Shown piece by piece: positions 22,152 to 34,000 of a stretch of DNA of 64,000 nt (the first letter of the stretch is position 1; every line of letters begins with the position of its first letter). Source of the DNA: Immersiella caudata. Lineage: Eukaryota; Ascomycota; Sordariomycetes; Sordariales; Lasiosphaeriaceae. The stretch is taken from contig JAULSU010000002.1 in the NCBI GenBank assembly GCA_030512335.1, positions 6,200,001 through 6,264,000 of the forward strand. The letters run 5' to 3'. Both the position numbers and the translations under genes were made by a program. The notes beneath the pieces are model-generated. The model was not told where the DNA came from. It did not search any database and worked only from the letters and a program-made list of their open reading frames with translations.

Positions 22152-22478
22152 AGAATGACTGATGTGGATGGATGACTTAAAGAGCTTCTTGTATATATTG
22201 AATATGATGGCTGTGCTTTCTTGACAACAATGTTCCTGCGAAGAGCGAATGCGACGATTCCAGACGCACTCTCGGGCCTATCCCTGCACAATACCGGGTT
22301 GGATGGATTAGGGGCTGTGTTACCCGAATGGGTATTTTGCTAGTGCCATAGCAAGGTTGATATTGCGAGTCGCTAGTTTAGCCGGCGGGGTGGGAGTCGC
22401 CGACACCCGGAGAGGGGATAATAAGGGACCGTCAGCCTCAACTCGCCGAAGGTTTGCATCCATCTATACCGCAACAAG

Positions 22479-23123
22479 ATGCATCTACGACTGCAACCAA
22501 TCCTGGCCATCGGCCTTCTCTCCGTCCAAGCGAAGAGTCAAGGCTCCAGCATAACAACTTCGAGCACCGCAGTCCCCGACCACTCGGCCATCTACACGAC
22601 AACAATCACCGACGCTGCGTCCCCTGAGGTCCACACAACAGTAATCGTCACCATTCTCATGCCCCGCGAGCTGCCGGCAACACCAAGACCAGGAACCCCC
22701 GTGACCGGCAGCGCCATTTCGAGAATCCTCATCCCTGGTCTCCCCCTTCAGAGCCTCGAAACGAGCGGTCTCACCTGGGCGTTTAGAGGATTCGCTGCAC
22801 CGCCGCCTACTCTGACTCCTATCAACACCGTTCTTACATCCTCTTTCGTCTCGAGCACTCACACATTCACCACCAACATCGACGCGTGGGTAGGGGCCTG
22901 GAGACAAGACTACTGGTCGACAAGAAGCGTGACGTTTCTCGAGACGGTCGACGAGGCGTACCCATCCACAATTATCAGAACGGGCTATACAACGATGGAA
23001 GAAACCTCGTCGGGCGTCCCGGCGATTATGCCAGCGTTTGGAAGCCCGGAGACTACGACCACGTACCGGCAGGAGACGACGCTCACTTATGCCATCACCA
23101 CTGTGTTTACATTACTACCGTAG
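22479..23123 (+). CDS. secreted Ser/Thr-rich protein of unknown function
   Basis: A 214-aa protein with signal peptide MHLRLQPILAIGLLSVQAKS, followed by a body rich in Thr, Ser and Pro (TTTITDAASPEVHTTVIVT, then TTTYRQETTLTYAITTVFT). There are no cysteines in the mature part, which argues against a disulfide-rich effector. There is no clear GPI signal; the C-terminus VFTLLP is only mildly hydrophobic. Probable heavy O-glycosylation suggests a wall-associated or secreted role, but this is inferred from composition alone. A start at 22479 puts the signal peptide at the very N-terminus. Confidence 0.6.
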   Translation: MHLRLQPILAIGLLSVQAKSQGSSITTSSTAVPDHSAIYTTTITDAASPEVHTTVIVTILMPRELPATPRPGTPVTGSAISRILIPGLPLQSLETSGLTWAFRGFAAPPPTLTPINTVLTSSFVSSTHTFTTNIDAWVGAWRQDYWSTRSVTFLETVDEAYPSTIIRTGYTTMEETSSGVPAIMPAFGSPETTTTYRQETTLTYAITTVFTLLP

Positions 23124-23522
23124 ATGTAGTGTCGCGTTGAAAAAGACAGGAGGGTCCATGCTACGATAGGATGTGTAAAAGAACTTGGAACAAAGTTCTA
23201 TGTCCTTTGTGTATTATTACCGCACTTGGGCCTGAGATTCCTGTTGGTTAAAATTGTATTGTTACCATGAAAATAAAAGCAAGATACAGCGGCCATGAGT
23301 CATGGAGCGACGGGAAATCATACGCAAGCAAGAAAATGATTATCCCTGTGATGGCTTCGCCGCTGACACTTGGTCATACCACGCTACCAGCGCAATCAAG
23401 AAGGCCCCTTCTCCAAATTAGCACAATTCATATTCACAGGAGACCAGTTGATGAACATACCTGCAGTTACGACATAGCCAGCTACGGTAGCCCCAGTCTG
23501 CACGCTCGTCTGCACGTCTTCA
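23124..23522. other. intergenic between convergent genes
   Basis: Shared 3' region. It contains ordinary AT-balanced sequence and no gene that I can see. Confidence 0.5.
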
Positions 23523-24670
23523 CTATACCTTTACGGCAACAGCCGGCCAAACAACCATGGCCGCCATGCTGAGGAGTGTAGGAGCCAAGATAATGACCGA
23601 GGCAACACTTCCATTCCAACCCATTACCATATTCAGACAGCGGTCAGTCGATTCTTGAGCCTCAAGCATATTCTCATTGTTGCTGCAGCAACAATCAGGC
23701 TTTCGGCATCGATAGACGCCCTTTCTCCAGAGCTGCTCCACAATTGCGGTAGACCCTTTCAGGCCGAGTGTGTTGTTGAAGTACATGACTTCCCGGTTTC
23801 CGTCGAAACCGAGGGGAAGGGTTTCAATCCGCCGGCCTGCCACCCGGCCGCGGATGAGCTAGAGGGAGTGTAAATTGGAGGATTGCGCATTTTGATACAT
23901 GCCGCACGATGGCTGGCAGCCAAGGAATTGAACTTACCTCGACTATATCCACGCTCGCAAGCGTCTTTGGGACGAGAGCACGCACGGGACCCTGTTCGAA
24001 CAGGTTTAGTTGATAGAACAGTTTGAGGTGCTCGAGTGTCCTTTCGTCGCTGAGGTTGATGGGATCCGGGCATGGGACGTGCATGGGGAATCCGTTGTTG
24101 ATGAAAACGGTGATAAGATGATCCGGGTGTTCCTTGTGTGACGCTGCCATGTAGTTCTGAGTTGCGCGATATCGACTAAAGGTGAAAGTCATGTAGAACA
24201 ACCAGAACAAATGCCACACGCCATGTTTCTGTGGTGAGACTTTGGCATCGAGCTTGGTGAGCACCCGGAGGAACAGAATTTTCTGACGGAGAGGCAGGGG
24301 TAAGCGATCAACAAGAAGCTTCCAAAAGGCCCAATAGATGACAAATACACACCATCATAAGGATAAGCCATGGTATCAGAAATTTGCCAAAGTCCTGTCT
24401 CGTCATGCCAAGTCGGTAGAGAAGGAATGTTGTCAGTCGAACGAGAACCCACATTTCAAGAAGCGTTAGACCAAGCTCCGGCGCGTAACTGATCATAGGC
24501 AGAATAGAGATAACAAACAAAAGGCGACAAAATGAGATATAAAGGGACATGAATCGCCAGCCTGGCCCATCAGACGTCAGTGACCAAATCGGCACCGCCT
24601 TTACGTCCACTCCGACAGCTTCGAAGGCTTCATTTGTCGGCCTGATCGGTCGCGGTAGATATTGCTCCAT
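23523..24670 (-). CDS. multi-pass membrane protein of unknown function
   Basis: Exons 24353-24670, 23938-24282 and 23523-23858 join in phase 0 and give 332 aa. Introns of 70 and 79 nt have donors GTGTGT and GTAAGT. Hydrophobic segments occur at MSLYISFCRLLFVISILPMI, LTLLEMWVLVRLTTFLLY, FGKFLIPWLILMM and HGVWHLFWLFYMTFTF. A final helix is VASVIILAPTLLSMAAMVV. Before the last helix a soluble region has Cys-rich YRCRKPDCCCSNNE and a conserved-looking segment REVMYFNNTLGLKGSTAIVEQLW. I recall similar uncharacterised fungal plasma-membrane proteins with this C-terminal layout, but no function. Confidence 0.7.
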
Positions 24671-25904
24671 ATCTAGCGACAGTCCAAATTGTGGTGGAGG
24701 ATGGCGACCTCCGAGTCGCAGGCTAGAGTTTCTATGCTCATTTCGAAGAAGACGGTCAAATTCAGCCGCAGCGCTTGCGAGAATTACCTGCTAGCCTGCG
24801 AGGAAGGACGGCACGTGACACTGGTGAATGCACGACAAAGGTTTTGTGCGCATGATTGGGGAGAATTTCAACTCATGTCGTAGTAAAGCTCCAATCTGAA
24901 AGAATCCCTAACGCAGCAGAAATGGCCGGTACAAACTTGAGTGAGAGATTGCCGTCCAAGGTTCGACTCGGATATAGCACCATTTCTGTGACGGCCACGT
25001 AAATCGGCCAAGAGCATCGGGACAGGCACTCCCCACATCCTACGGCTGCAAATCCGGCCATGAAGATGGCAGGATTTCGTTGTCCAGAATGTCACAAACT
25101 GGCCCCCCTTCCTTTGCACGTGAATGGCTGCAGCGCTTCTTCCCCGGCCCGTTCCTCCGTATAACCGTCATCATTAAAAACCCGAAACCAGGCTGGGACT
25201 GGATGTCCCACGAGGAAGCCATTTACTAACAGCTTAAGCCGCTTGAGGGACACGTTGTCCCCGTTCTTTATGGTGAGGACTGCTGCGGCGAAACGCGCGC
25301 ATTGCTCTTATCCGACCTTAGTGGCCTGTCTCTTTATTTCGACTCCGATCGGGCTCGCCATCTGAGCGAGTCAAGGATAAGGCCCAATTTGTTTCCCCGA
25401 CAAAGACCTCCGTTACCCTTGGCCTCGCAGTAACAAAGAATCTACCGGAGGGCATTTGGCAACCTCCGTTAAAAAAGCCTTATTCTTCTTGCACTACTAA
25501 TGCCGGCAAATCTTTATGTGGTGTCTTTTGGGAAGTGTACTGACTCTTGGGAGCGGTAAGTGTTCTCCTAAGAGTCTGTCTCCATGGAAGGAAGGATGAA
25601 GGACAGAGGAAGACAGAATGGAGGCCGATGATTGATGTATTTCTATTTCTTTAGACTTTGCGCGGAGCCAAAGTTTGTGTCTGTTCCGAGGACTGAGTTT
25701 GTTTCAATCTACCAACCGACCAGACATATATCATGATGGAAAGCTCTCAGTCGGCTCTGCCGAAAAGCTTGCTACATCAGACCCCCCATTCCGCGCCAGG
25801 ATCACTCCGCCGCCTCTAAAATAAGTTCATCTTTGTCGACTCATCAACTCAGTTGCCATTACTTGGTACCTAAACTACCCCTATCTACCCCTACCCCAGA
25901 CGCC
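24671..25904. other. intergenic region holding a kinase-like relic
   Basis: Apart from the broken kinase-like gene at 25089-25433 I see no gene. 25440-25800 is promoter-like or unassigned sequence upstream of nothing obvious, since the GDPD gene to the right reads leftwards and ends here. Confidence 0.4.
25089..25433 (+). pseudogene. truncated fungal protein-kinase-like gene
   Basis: A single 115-codon frame resembles the N-lobe of fungal kinase-like proteins. It reads WLQRFFPGPFLRITVIIKNP, then GWDWMSHEEAIY, a TAA at 25227-25229, then QLKPLEGHVVPVLYGED and TRALLLSDLSGLSL. In related proteins as I remember them the position of the stop is usually an acidic residue in the ExxAYxQLxxLQG segment, so GAA-to-TAA is a likely change. 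The frame loses similarity after SGLSL and stops at 25431-25433, with no catalytic loop. It is therefore both interrupted and truncated. Confidence 0.5.
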
Positions 25905-27255
25905 CTAATGCACCAACCCAAAACAATTGGCATAATACGTCGTCGTCGAGCTCCAATCCGAAAACACCCCAATGACACCAACATCCTGCGCCAGCGTATG
26001 CAACAACCTAAACACGTCCCCCTCGTTGCTCGTCACATTCCCAATCGTCGCATAGTAGTACGCCCCATCACTCCCCCCAGCCAACCACCCATCCCTCTCC
26101 AAACTCCAAGTAATAATATCCAACCCCACCTCCTTCGCGCGCGTGGCATACGCCGAAGGCACAATCTCCCCCTTTGCATCCCCCGTAACAAGATACGGCA
26201 ACGGCGGAGCGATGATCTTCACCCCATCCTTCGCATACCGCGTTAAATTCGCAACGCTATCCTCCATTGGCCCAAAATCTGCACTCTCATCCAACAGCAC
26301 TGCCTGCTTTGCAAACGCTGGCTCTGCCTTGAGCCAGTACAGCAAATCAGCATACAGAAACGACTGCACATACACCCGATTAGGATCAATCCGCGCGGCC
26401 TTGAACTCGTCGATCATGTGCTGCGCGTATTTCTCCTGGGTGTAGTCGCTCCCTGGGGGGAAGGGCATGGGGACTTCGGGGGTCTTGAGCTCGGGCGTGA
26501 ATTTGAGACCTAGGTTGTCGACGATTTCGATGTACTCGCGGAGTGTGAGGATGGGTGAGCAGGTCTTTGCGTAGAGATCGGTGCGGAACTTGGGGGTTCC
26601 GTCGAGGTATTCGAGGGGGGTGGTCGCGGCGGGGTTGGCGCCGTCCATTTTGGAGCAGAGGGTGGAGAGCTCGGCGAGGGTGAAGTCGGAGGTGCAGCAT
26701 TTGGCTGTGGCCGGGTGGGTAGAATTGGCGGGAGTAAAAGGGGTTGTGCATTTGGCGTTGAGGGAGGGGATGGTGAGGATGTTGGTGGTTCTGTGGAGGT
26801 CGCATTGGGCGTGGCGACAGACGAGGGAGCGGTCTTTTGTGAAGACGACGTCGCACTCTTGGATGCCTGCGCCCATGCGGGTCTTTCCTCTGTCAGCTTT
26901 TTGCCCTTTTTGGCTGTTTGCGAAAAGTGAAGAAAAAAGGAAATGGGGGGAGACTTACACCGGCCATGATGGACTCGTACGTCTCCTCGGGAAACTGCAG
27001 GGTGCCGCCGCCGCGGTGCGAGATGCTCCAGGCGGTGGGCTTCATCTCCATCTCGGCGCATGACTCGAGCTTCTTCTTGAGCGGGCTGTCCTCCATCTGC
27101 TCAACCAGCCAAAACGGCCGCGGGTCGAGATGGATCCGCCTGATGGCGCCCGAATGACCATGGCCTTTTCCGTGCCCGTGGGCGGGTCCCTTGGGCTTCG
27201 GCGCAGCAAGGGCCGAGACGGCCAGCGCCATGCAGAGGACGAACTTCAAGCTCAT
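25905..27255 (-). CDS. secreted glycerophosphodiester phosphodiesterase (GDPD)-like
   Basis: Hydrolyses glycerophosphodiesters such as deacylated phospholipids, probably outside the cell for phosphate scavenging. Exons 26961-27255 and 25905-26887 give about 425 aa. The acceptor is uncertain: two in-phase AGs differ by 9 nt. Signal peptide MSLKFVLCMALAVSALA is followed by a His/Gly-rich linker (GHGKGHGHSG). The catalytic entry is SHRGGGTLQFPEET (His80, Arg81, Glu90), then MGAGIQECDVVFTKDR with the metal-binding ECD. Later strands are LKFTPELKTPEV and IITWSLERDGW. About eight cysteines in the body fit a secreted protein. Confidence 0.88.
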
Positions 27256-28122
27256 CGTGAAGGGTTGTCAGCAAAGAGGAGATAATGATGCTTGGTCGAG
27301 ATAAGAAGCTCCGAGTTAGGGGACCGGGACGAGATAAAGTATCCGCAGATCAAAACCCAATCCGAACTCGACCGAGGTCCCGGGACACGGGAACAAACCC
27401 AATTCAAGGTTTTGCACACGGACGAAGCTCAAGATTTGCAGGGCTTGCATCCATCCTCAACGCGAGCCTTCGCTAAGATCTGCCGAGACATTCAATTAGA
27501 AGAGTTGCATACTGCACGTGCGTATGTGAACGAGCCGGGTACCATTCTTCGATGCAACGGTTTCTAACTTCCTAGGTGAGCAGAGCGTGCATCGGAAGTG
27601 ACCGAGGGGCATGAAACTTGGCTGGAGCGGCATGCGTGCGTTGACATCGACTTCTCATTGGCGGTGATTGGCGTTGCGGACTCCAGAGCCACGCGGGATC
27701 CCCGCAGCGCTGCGTTATCGGTGTTGCTTTTGGGCGGGCCGCGGGGGTCCCACGCCGAATGGGAAACATGTCCGCTATTGCTGGATTTATGCACGGGGTT
27801 GAAGAGAATTTCGCATTCCCTCAGTCGCTGAAGATGCGGGCCTGGCCAATCACAATCGAGAATTGAACAGCGACATAGTCATTCACCACCAGAAATCTCG
27901 AAAGAAACAACAATCCCAACGGGTGGATGCGATGTGCATTGTAAGCTACCCGAGCTTCGCTAACATGTGGTTCACGAAACTGTATTTTCTTGCCAGCCAG
28001 TCCAGTGTTGACCTCAGGGGTTGTTCAACACCCACCCCCCATTTGCAACTTTGATCAGGGATTCCTCAGAAAAAATGCATTATCATGTCCTTGAAGCTGA
28101 AAAAAACATCTATTTACATACA
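27256..28122. other. intergenic, no gene seen
   Basis: Upstream region of the GDPD gene and 3' flank of SET gene 2. Only short overlapping frames without motifs. Confidence 0.5.
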
Positions 28123-29532
28123 TCATCCCTTCCCATCACTCAACCCACCCCCTACAACCCCCTTCTCAACCCTCTCCTCCCCCTTCTTCCAAAGCCTCAT
28201 CAGCGCCTCCTTCGCATTCTCCAACTGGCTATCATCCACACTCCCAAACTTAACCCACCCGTCCAACGCCATCCGCGCATACCGTATCGCACTCTCCAAA
28301 TCCCCCTTCAGATTATGCAAATCCGCCAAAATGTCCCAAAGTTCCATCTGCAGCGGCGACAGCCCCTCAAACTCGCAGTAATACATCCAATCATTTGCAA
28401 TGGTAATGGCGTCCTTGTAGAACTTGTTCGTCCTGGCTTCCATCATGGTCTGCGGCAGATCTTCCATTTGCTTGCGCGCGGCTTCCGAGTCGCTGATTTG
28501 GGATTCTTGGGCGCGGCAGAGGGAGCACTCGCAGTCAATGTCCCAGTTTTCTTTGAGGAAGCGACGGCGGTCTTTGTGCGGCATGCCGAGGGGGGTGTCT
28601 GACCCTTTATGAGAATTTGATTCTGCGAGTGGAAGGAGACTTACAATTGATGAGAACCTCCGCCCCAGCCTCAATCGCGCTGTGCGAGACAATCTCCATC
28701 GTCAACCTGTCCCCGTGAAATCGATAATACGCACTGCCATTTGTTAGCATCCCTACACCTCCCCACCACCACCACCACCACCAACAGGGAAAACTCACTT
28801 CGGCCGACAAGAATGATTAATCCTAGCCACCTCCAAAAACAAACCCACATACAACCCCCCCTCCATCCCTACCGTGTGCGTATTCACCCCAAAAATCCTA
28901 TCCACCTCATGTCCTCCCTTCCCCCTCTGCAGTCCTGCAATCTTCTCCTTTGTGTCTCTCGGTAACTGCTCCATCGCAGCCTTCATCAACCTCCTTCGAT
29001 GATGCGCCTTGCTACTCGCCAAATACTCCATGCTCATTAGCACCGCGGGATAATCCACCAGTATGATTTCGCCTCTTTTTATTTTGCGTGTGGCGATGAG
29101 GCCGTTGCCGCGTCCGGGGATGGTGGTTATTTTGTAGGCGGGGCCGAGGGATTTGCGTTTACTGGCTGCCAAAGGTGGAGGATGGTCGGTGAAGGCGGAG
29201 ACGGAAATGAGGTTGGAGATGGTAGTGGTGGAGGCGATGAGGGAGGTGCCATGACCGGTGCGGAGGGTGGAGGAGGTGAAGAGACAGTCGAGGCGGGTGG
29301 TGTTTACTGCGGTGGTGCAGCGAGGGGGATGGGACCAGAGAATTGGGGGTGAGGGGAGGGAGAGGTCTGGGATGATGCCGAGGTGGCCTGGGAGGGGACA
29401 GATTTGGGGTTGGGGAGCGAGGCGGCCGGGGGGGTAGTTTGGGGATTGGGTTGGGGGGATAGTGGCGGAGGTGGTGGGGGAGAGGAAAAAGAGGAGGGCT
29501 GCCGCCTCCCCGGGGCGGTGTAGCAACCTCAT
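28123..29532 (-). CDS. SET-domain protein 2, with signal-peptide-like N-terminus
   Basis: Putative protein-lysine methyltransferase. Exons 28799-29532, 28645-28733 and 28123-28604 give 434 aa. The second intron is only 40 nt with acceptor AAAG, so that join is less certain. SET motifs run YKITTIPGRGNGLIATRKI, then VARINHSCRPNAYYRFHG across the exon 1/2 junction, and AEVLIN. The post-SET cysteines are WDIDCECSLC, followed by a TPR-like helical tail (MELWDILADLHNLKGDLES). The start MRLLHRPGEAAALLFFLSP gives an unexpected hydrophobic signal-like segment and a Pro-rich stretch. A longer start at 29595 would bury it. It shares domain order with SET protein 1 but little sequence. Confidence 0.78.
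28763..28783 (+). repeat. CCA trinucleotide microsatellite
   Basis: Seven uninterrupted CCA units lie inside the first intron of SET gene 2 (28734-28798). The repeat takes up a third of the intron and may vary in length between strains. Confidence 0.9.
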
Positions 29533-29919
29533 CTTGTTGCGACGGTGAGGTTGTTGATGTGTGGTGAGAGAGTGAATTTGGGGAGGTTGAGGCAAGGTAA
29601 AACGTGATCTTGAAATGTGGCCATAACTATAGCATACCTGTTATGAGATTTGGGGTTAGTCCACTGTTTGTGGTGGTTCCGAACCCCGGGATTTGAGACT
29701 TGGGGTGCATATAGCCGGCGGGTAATCACGATAAAACTACAGCCACTACCGCTCGAATGAGGTTTGTGACCGAGCTTTGACCTATCATTTACTTTTACAA
29801 AATAGTCTTGGTGTCAAGTGATGATTTTCATAACTGTGATCTTCGGCGACTTTGGGTGATTTGGGGGCTACCCCTGAGCCCATCCAAGCTGCAGTTGCAT
29901 CGTCCCCTGATACGTAGGC
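29533..29919. other. intergenic, promoter of SET gene 2
   Basis: No gene seen. The right end meets the 3' end of the broken gene at 29920. Confidence 0.4.
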
Positions 29920-31021
29920 TTACCCTGCACCACCCTCACTCGCTGGCGCCTTGGCCCCCACCGCCGTTCTACTGCCTTCATTACCACGGCTCGCAGAGCT
30001 GACGCACTCACCACTGGACTGACCAGAAACCGCATCCTCCTTATCTATTTCCTTCTCCTTCTCATTCCCCTTATTCTTCTTGTCGGCTTTTCTCTTCCGG
30101 TTGCGTGGTGCATTCCACTTCTTCATTCTCGCGCTCCCACCGTCTTGTGTTGGAGTGCCGGGAGGATGTCCCCGTTGGGATGCTTCAGCAGAGAAAGATT
30201 CGGAGTAGGATTCTGAACGCGAAGAGTTGGTGTGGTGCGGTGGCATTTGCAAATGCGGAAGGTGCGCGAAGCCTGGTGGCCATCCCGGAGGCTATCCCGA
30301 AGGCGGGTGTTGGGTCTGGCTGTAGCTCAAAGGAGGTGGGAGGGGTCCAGGGTGGTAGGATCCAGGTGGGTACACCAGGCTCATGTAAGCCGGGGGAGCT
30401 GTGTAGTAGGGACTTGACTGCGGGTGCGGGTAGAATGTGGTATGTGAGGTAGATGGCATCGGCCTGGACCAAGGTTCAGGAGGATAGCCCGGAACAGGGG
30501 TGTAGCCGGAATTCGGTGGGCTGCCACAGCGGTATGCTGGGTTGATTGGGGGTACTTCTTGGGGCGGCGGAGTGCGTGCCGCGTCCGCGGAGTTAAGTCC
30601 GGTCGGGCTGCTGGACACTGAGATTCCCACATCTTCAATTTGGAGAGGGCCTTTCTAAATGGGCTTCCAGATGATGTAGCTGCCGCCAAAATCCATATTG
30701 ATGATTTCTAGGACAAGGCGGTGCCGCAAAATGACATCGTTTGGGCGAGGGGATGCTGTCAAAACCGCAAAGATGCGAAGCAAGGAGCACTTCAACTTGG
30801 GAGTATTTCCACAGCTGCAGTCCGTCGTGCATCCGAGCACGGGGAATTCGCGATTTCCGCATTGAGTGCACTGGGGTACCAGTGATGGGTGCCTCCGTCT
30901 GCTGCCTTACCGCATGCATTCCCAGCTTTTACTCCGTGTTATGGCCAGCAGAGCCGTAGCAGTTGCCCTGCGGATCTGTCGTGAAGGGTGTACTGAGGAT
31001 GGGGTCGAGTTTGGTAGACAT
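29920..31021 (-). pseudogene. gene with three in-frame stops, Cys-rich N-terminus and Pro-rich tail
   Basis: A start at 31021 (MSTKLDPILSTPFTTDPQGN) leads to GSAGHNTE, TAA at 30929-30931, then an intron (donor GTAAGG, acceptor CCCCAG) into CTQCGNREFPVLGCTTDCSCG, a zinc-ribbon-like Cys arrangement. The frame continues HRLVLEIINMDFGGSYIIW to TAG at 30655-30657. A Pro/Tyr/Ser-rich region follows (PPAYMSLVYPPGSYHPG) to TAG at 30292-30294. A basic tail (MKKWNAPRNRKRKADKK) ends at 29920. All downstream pieces stay in one frame over 330 codons. Either this is a recently disabled gene or the stops are read through. Every stop is one C-to-T change from CAA or CAG. Family unknown. Confidence 0.55.
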
Positions 31022-34000
31022 CGTATGGGGCAGATGTGGCTTCGGACAATGATTGATGTGGTGGTAGGTTTAATAGGCTGCAAGTGATTTGGTGGGTTGG
31101 TACGGATGAAGTTAAGTCTATATGACGATGGGCATCTTTAAAGGCATACTTGTCATTTTGCCCAACGACCTGCAGAAATCAACACAAAGTTCGTTGTGTA
31201 CCTAAATAAACTGACAAAATCTTGCATGCAAACCTTGAAGGGTCTTAAAGCTACCACAGTGTCAATGCAGGCCCCATGCTTGGTGGATCGTCATCCTCAA
31301 CTTCCACTGGTGCTTGTCTTTGTTGGGTCGGATGACTTCGCCATTGCGCGCTGAAGGGAACCATCATTCAAGGGCAACAGCCACCACTGCCACGAAATAC
31401 ACTATTAAAATGGCCAAGCCCCATTGTGCCCATTAGCTCGCCGTCTGGCACATGTTTACACAGTACACATTTGTGTTTTCTGCTTTGTCAACATTCAGGG
31501 GCTCCCTCTTTATAGCCCCACCTTTGTGGAATTCATTCATCGTTCGCGTGGGCACACCTAAAACACTACTTCGTTGTCAAGTAACACTATCATAGCATTC
31601 GCACTAATCTCAGGCTGCTGTCCTTTCTCTAGGCATGCGCATTAACATTCTTGTATCGAAACCACCATAAAGGCCTAACAAGGGAGCCACCGCGATCAAT
31701 GCACACTTGTCGGATTCCTACAGTTATTTTCCGTCATTATTTTATCCTGAATCTGCTGTCCTCCTCCTTGTTATTTCTATCCCTTACTGAATACTTCCAC
31801 CTCCCAAACCCTCTCCCCCGCCAGCATCCGGCGCCGTGTCATGCATTCCAGACCCGTCTTCGGGATTTCCCCCAAACAGAAAAGCAAGATAGTCCGGGCT
31901 CGCAGTCTGCATTTACGATGGCGTCATAGCCTGATCGCTCAACCAGGCACCGGGTCGTCAGGGCAGGCCACGGGCTCCGGTTGTTGAGGCAGTTCGGTTG
32001 CAGAACCTGGAGCTACTGGGCTGGCTTGGGTCGCAAACTGCATTGTGTTACCGGGAAAACTTCCAGAGTTGGATGAAAGTGTGGGCTGGTCAGCGTTCTG
32101 GTTAATTCTGTCGTTGGGCATGTTGTCGTTCGTGTCGATGTCAAGATCCGATCCGAGTCCCGATGATAGCGGGCTCGAAGGGCAGACCCGCTGCGAGCTG
32201 GGTAGACGCGTGACCGAAGTTCATACCACTCGGTGACATGTTGGCATCGTTGTTGGCAGGCCATGACAGTGGTGAACTGAGGTTTTGCTGAGAAGGTTGG
32301 TTGTTGAGCTGTCCCATGACGCTGTCTGTGGAACTACCAGAGAATGATGGAATCCGCTAGAAAGCTCCAGTTGCCGAGCTCTCGCCTTGCATTAGGCCTG
32401 GGTTTGAGGGTTGGGACTGAAGAGCCTCTGGCGCTGCAAAGATTTGTCTGGGGAAGGCTGGGAAAAGGCGTCTTTGGCCGGGCCCTGTCGAGCCGCGTGG
32501 TGTAGAACTTCCAGGGTTTGCCGGCGGTTGTGAAGTGCTCACATGTATTTTGGACTTGCCGTGCGCCTGGGAAGCCACAACGGGAGTTGAGGCCTTGGGA
32601 TGTACAACACAAGTCGGTAGCGGCTCCAAAAGAAACGTGCAGCCAACAGATAGTAGTCTTGAGTGTCTCGGTGTTAAGTGCAACGTCCAACAATAGATAA
32701 CGGGTAGTGGGAACACAGCCTGCACCATGTATTTGGTGGAAGATACTATACACGTGGTGAAACTCTAGACGCTGCCGATTGCTGCTTTAGCACTCGGACC
32801 ATGAAAGCGTTCCCGGATCGTCAATCGTGGTGTTCTGGTATGAAGGGCAATGTTCGCCAACAATGAGTGCTGAGATCTCTAGTCGCACCGCTTGCCCTGG
32901 GATTGTTTGCGTCAAGCGTGACATGGGATTAGACTAGGGGTTGAGATTCCTTGCCATCATATCTGTCTTGACTGATATTGAAACATTCTTCAAGGGTAGA
33001 GGACTCTATGAATGGTGATTTGAGATTATCGCCATGGAGAAATCTGTAGACTGCCATTCATACCTATTTATAACAATAGTATCGCCTCAAGTAGATATTA
33101 AGGCCATAGTCCAGATATTTCTTGGTAACACTAGAAAAGGGGCGTTGCTCCCAGCATTTCCTGTCCCTCCAAAACTACCCAGTGGTGGCTATGTAGGGAC
33201 AGCAGGCCTTATGGAGACGATAGAAAGGATACTTGTGGGCAACACCTTCAGTTTCAATGGCAGGTAAAAATCTAGACTTGCAGTTTCTTGTCAATTGGTT
33301 CTATGTTCTCAGGATGAACCCGCAATCTCGTCTGAGCTCTAGAAGGTTCCAGTCTTACCTAATTTGTGACTTGTCCATTTAATTAGGTATCTGGCATATT
33401 TAGACGTCTAATTTCAGCCTGATCAGGTTCCTTTGCTGTGATAGAAGCCACGTAACTCGTAAAGTCCATCCCCTCCTCTACACTTGTGAAATCTGTCCCA
33501 GGAACGCTTGTGATGCCGGCATGAACATCTGCTTTCTTCTTTATTGACACTAAGGGGCAGCCCTTTTTCGCCCCACTTTTTCGTGAGATTTGTTCATCTT
33601 TCACGATCTCACACAAGACAGATTTCGCCCTTTCGTAATACCAGCCGGAATATGAACGTTTGTCTAAGAACTCTTGTAATCCTTCTCCTGGTGCCAGCCT
33701 CTCATCTTTCTGTATCGATCCCCCGCATCAAGACTTGACAAAGCAGTGAAAGTGACTGATACATGCCGGCCATGAGTTTCCTTTATACTCCCTCAGGCAT
33801 GCCCCCCCCCCCCCCCCCCCCCCTCCCCTCAGGAACTCCTCTGTCCAACTCTTTTCACCCTGAGCCCTGACCCTCGCCAGCCTGAGAGGTCAAATGTCAA
33901 ACTTGAGGCCTGGAGGATGGTTGAGGCCACAAATGTGTCCATTGTATGCTGTGGACGTGGCGGGCGCTGTGATTGCTGTAGCTGCCGACTCTGAAATAGC

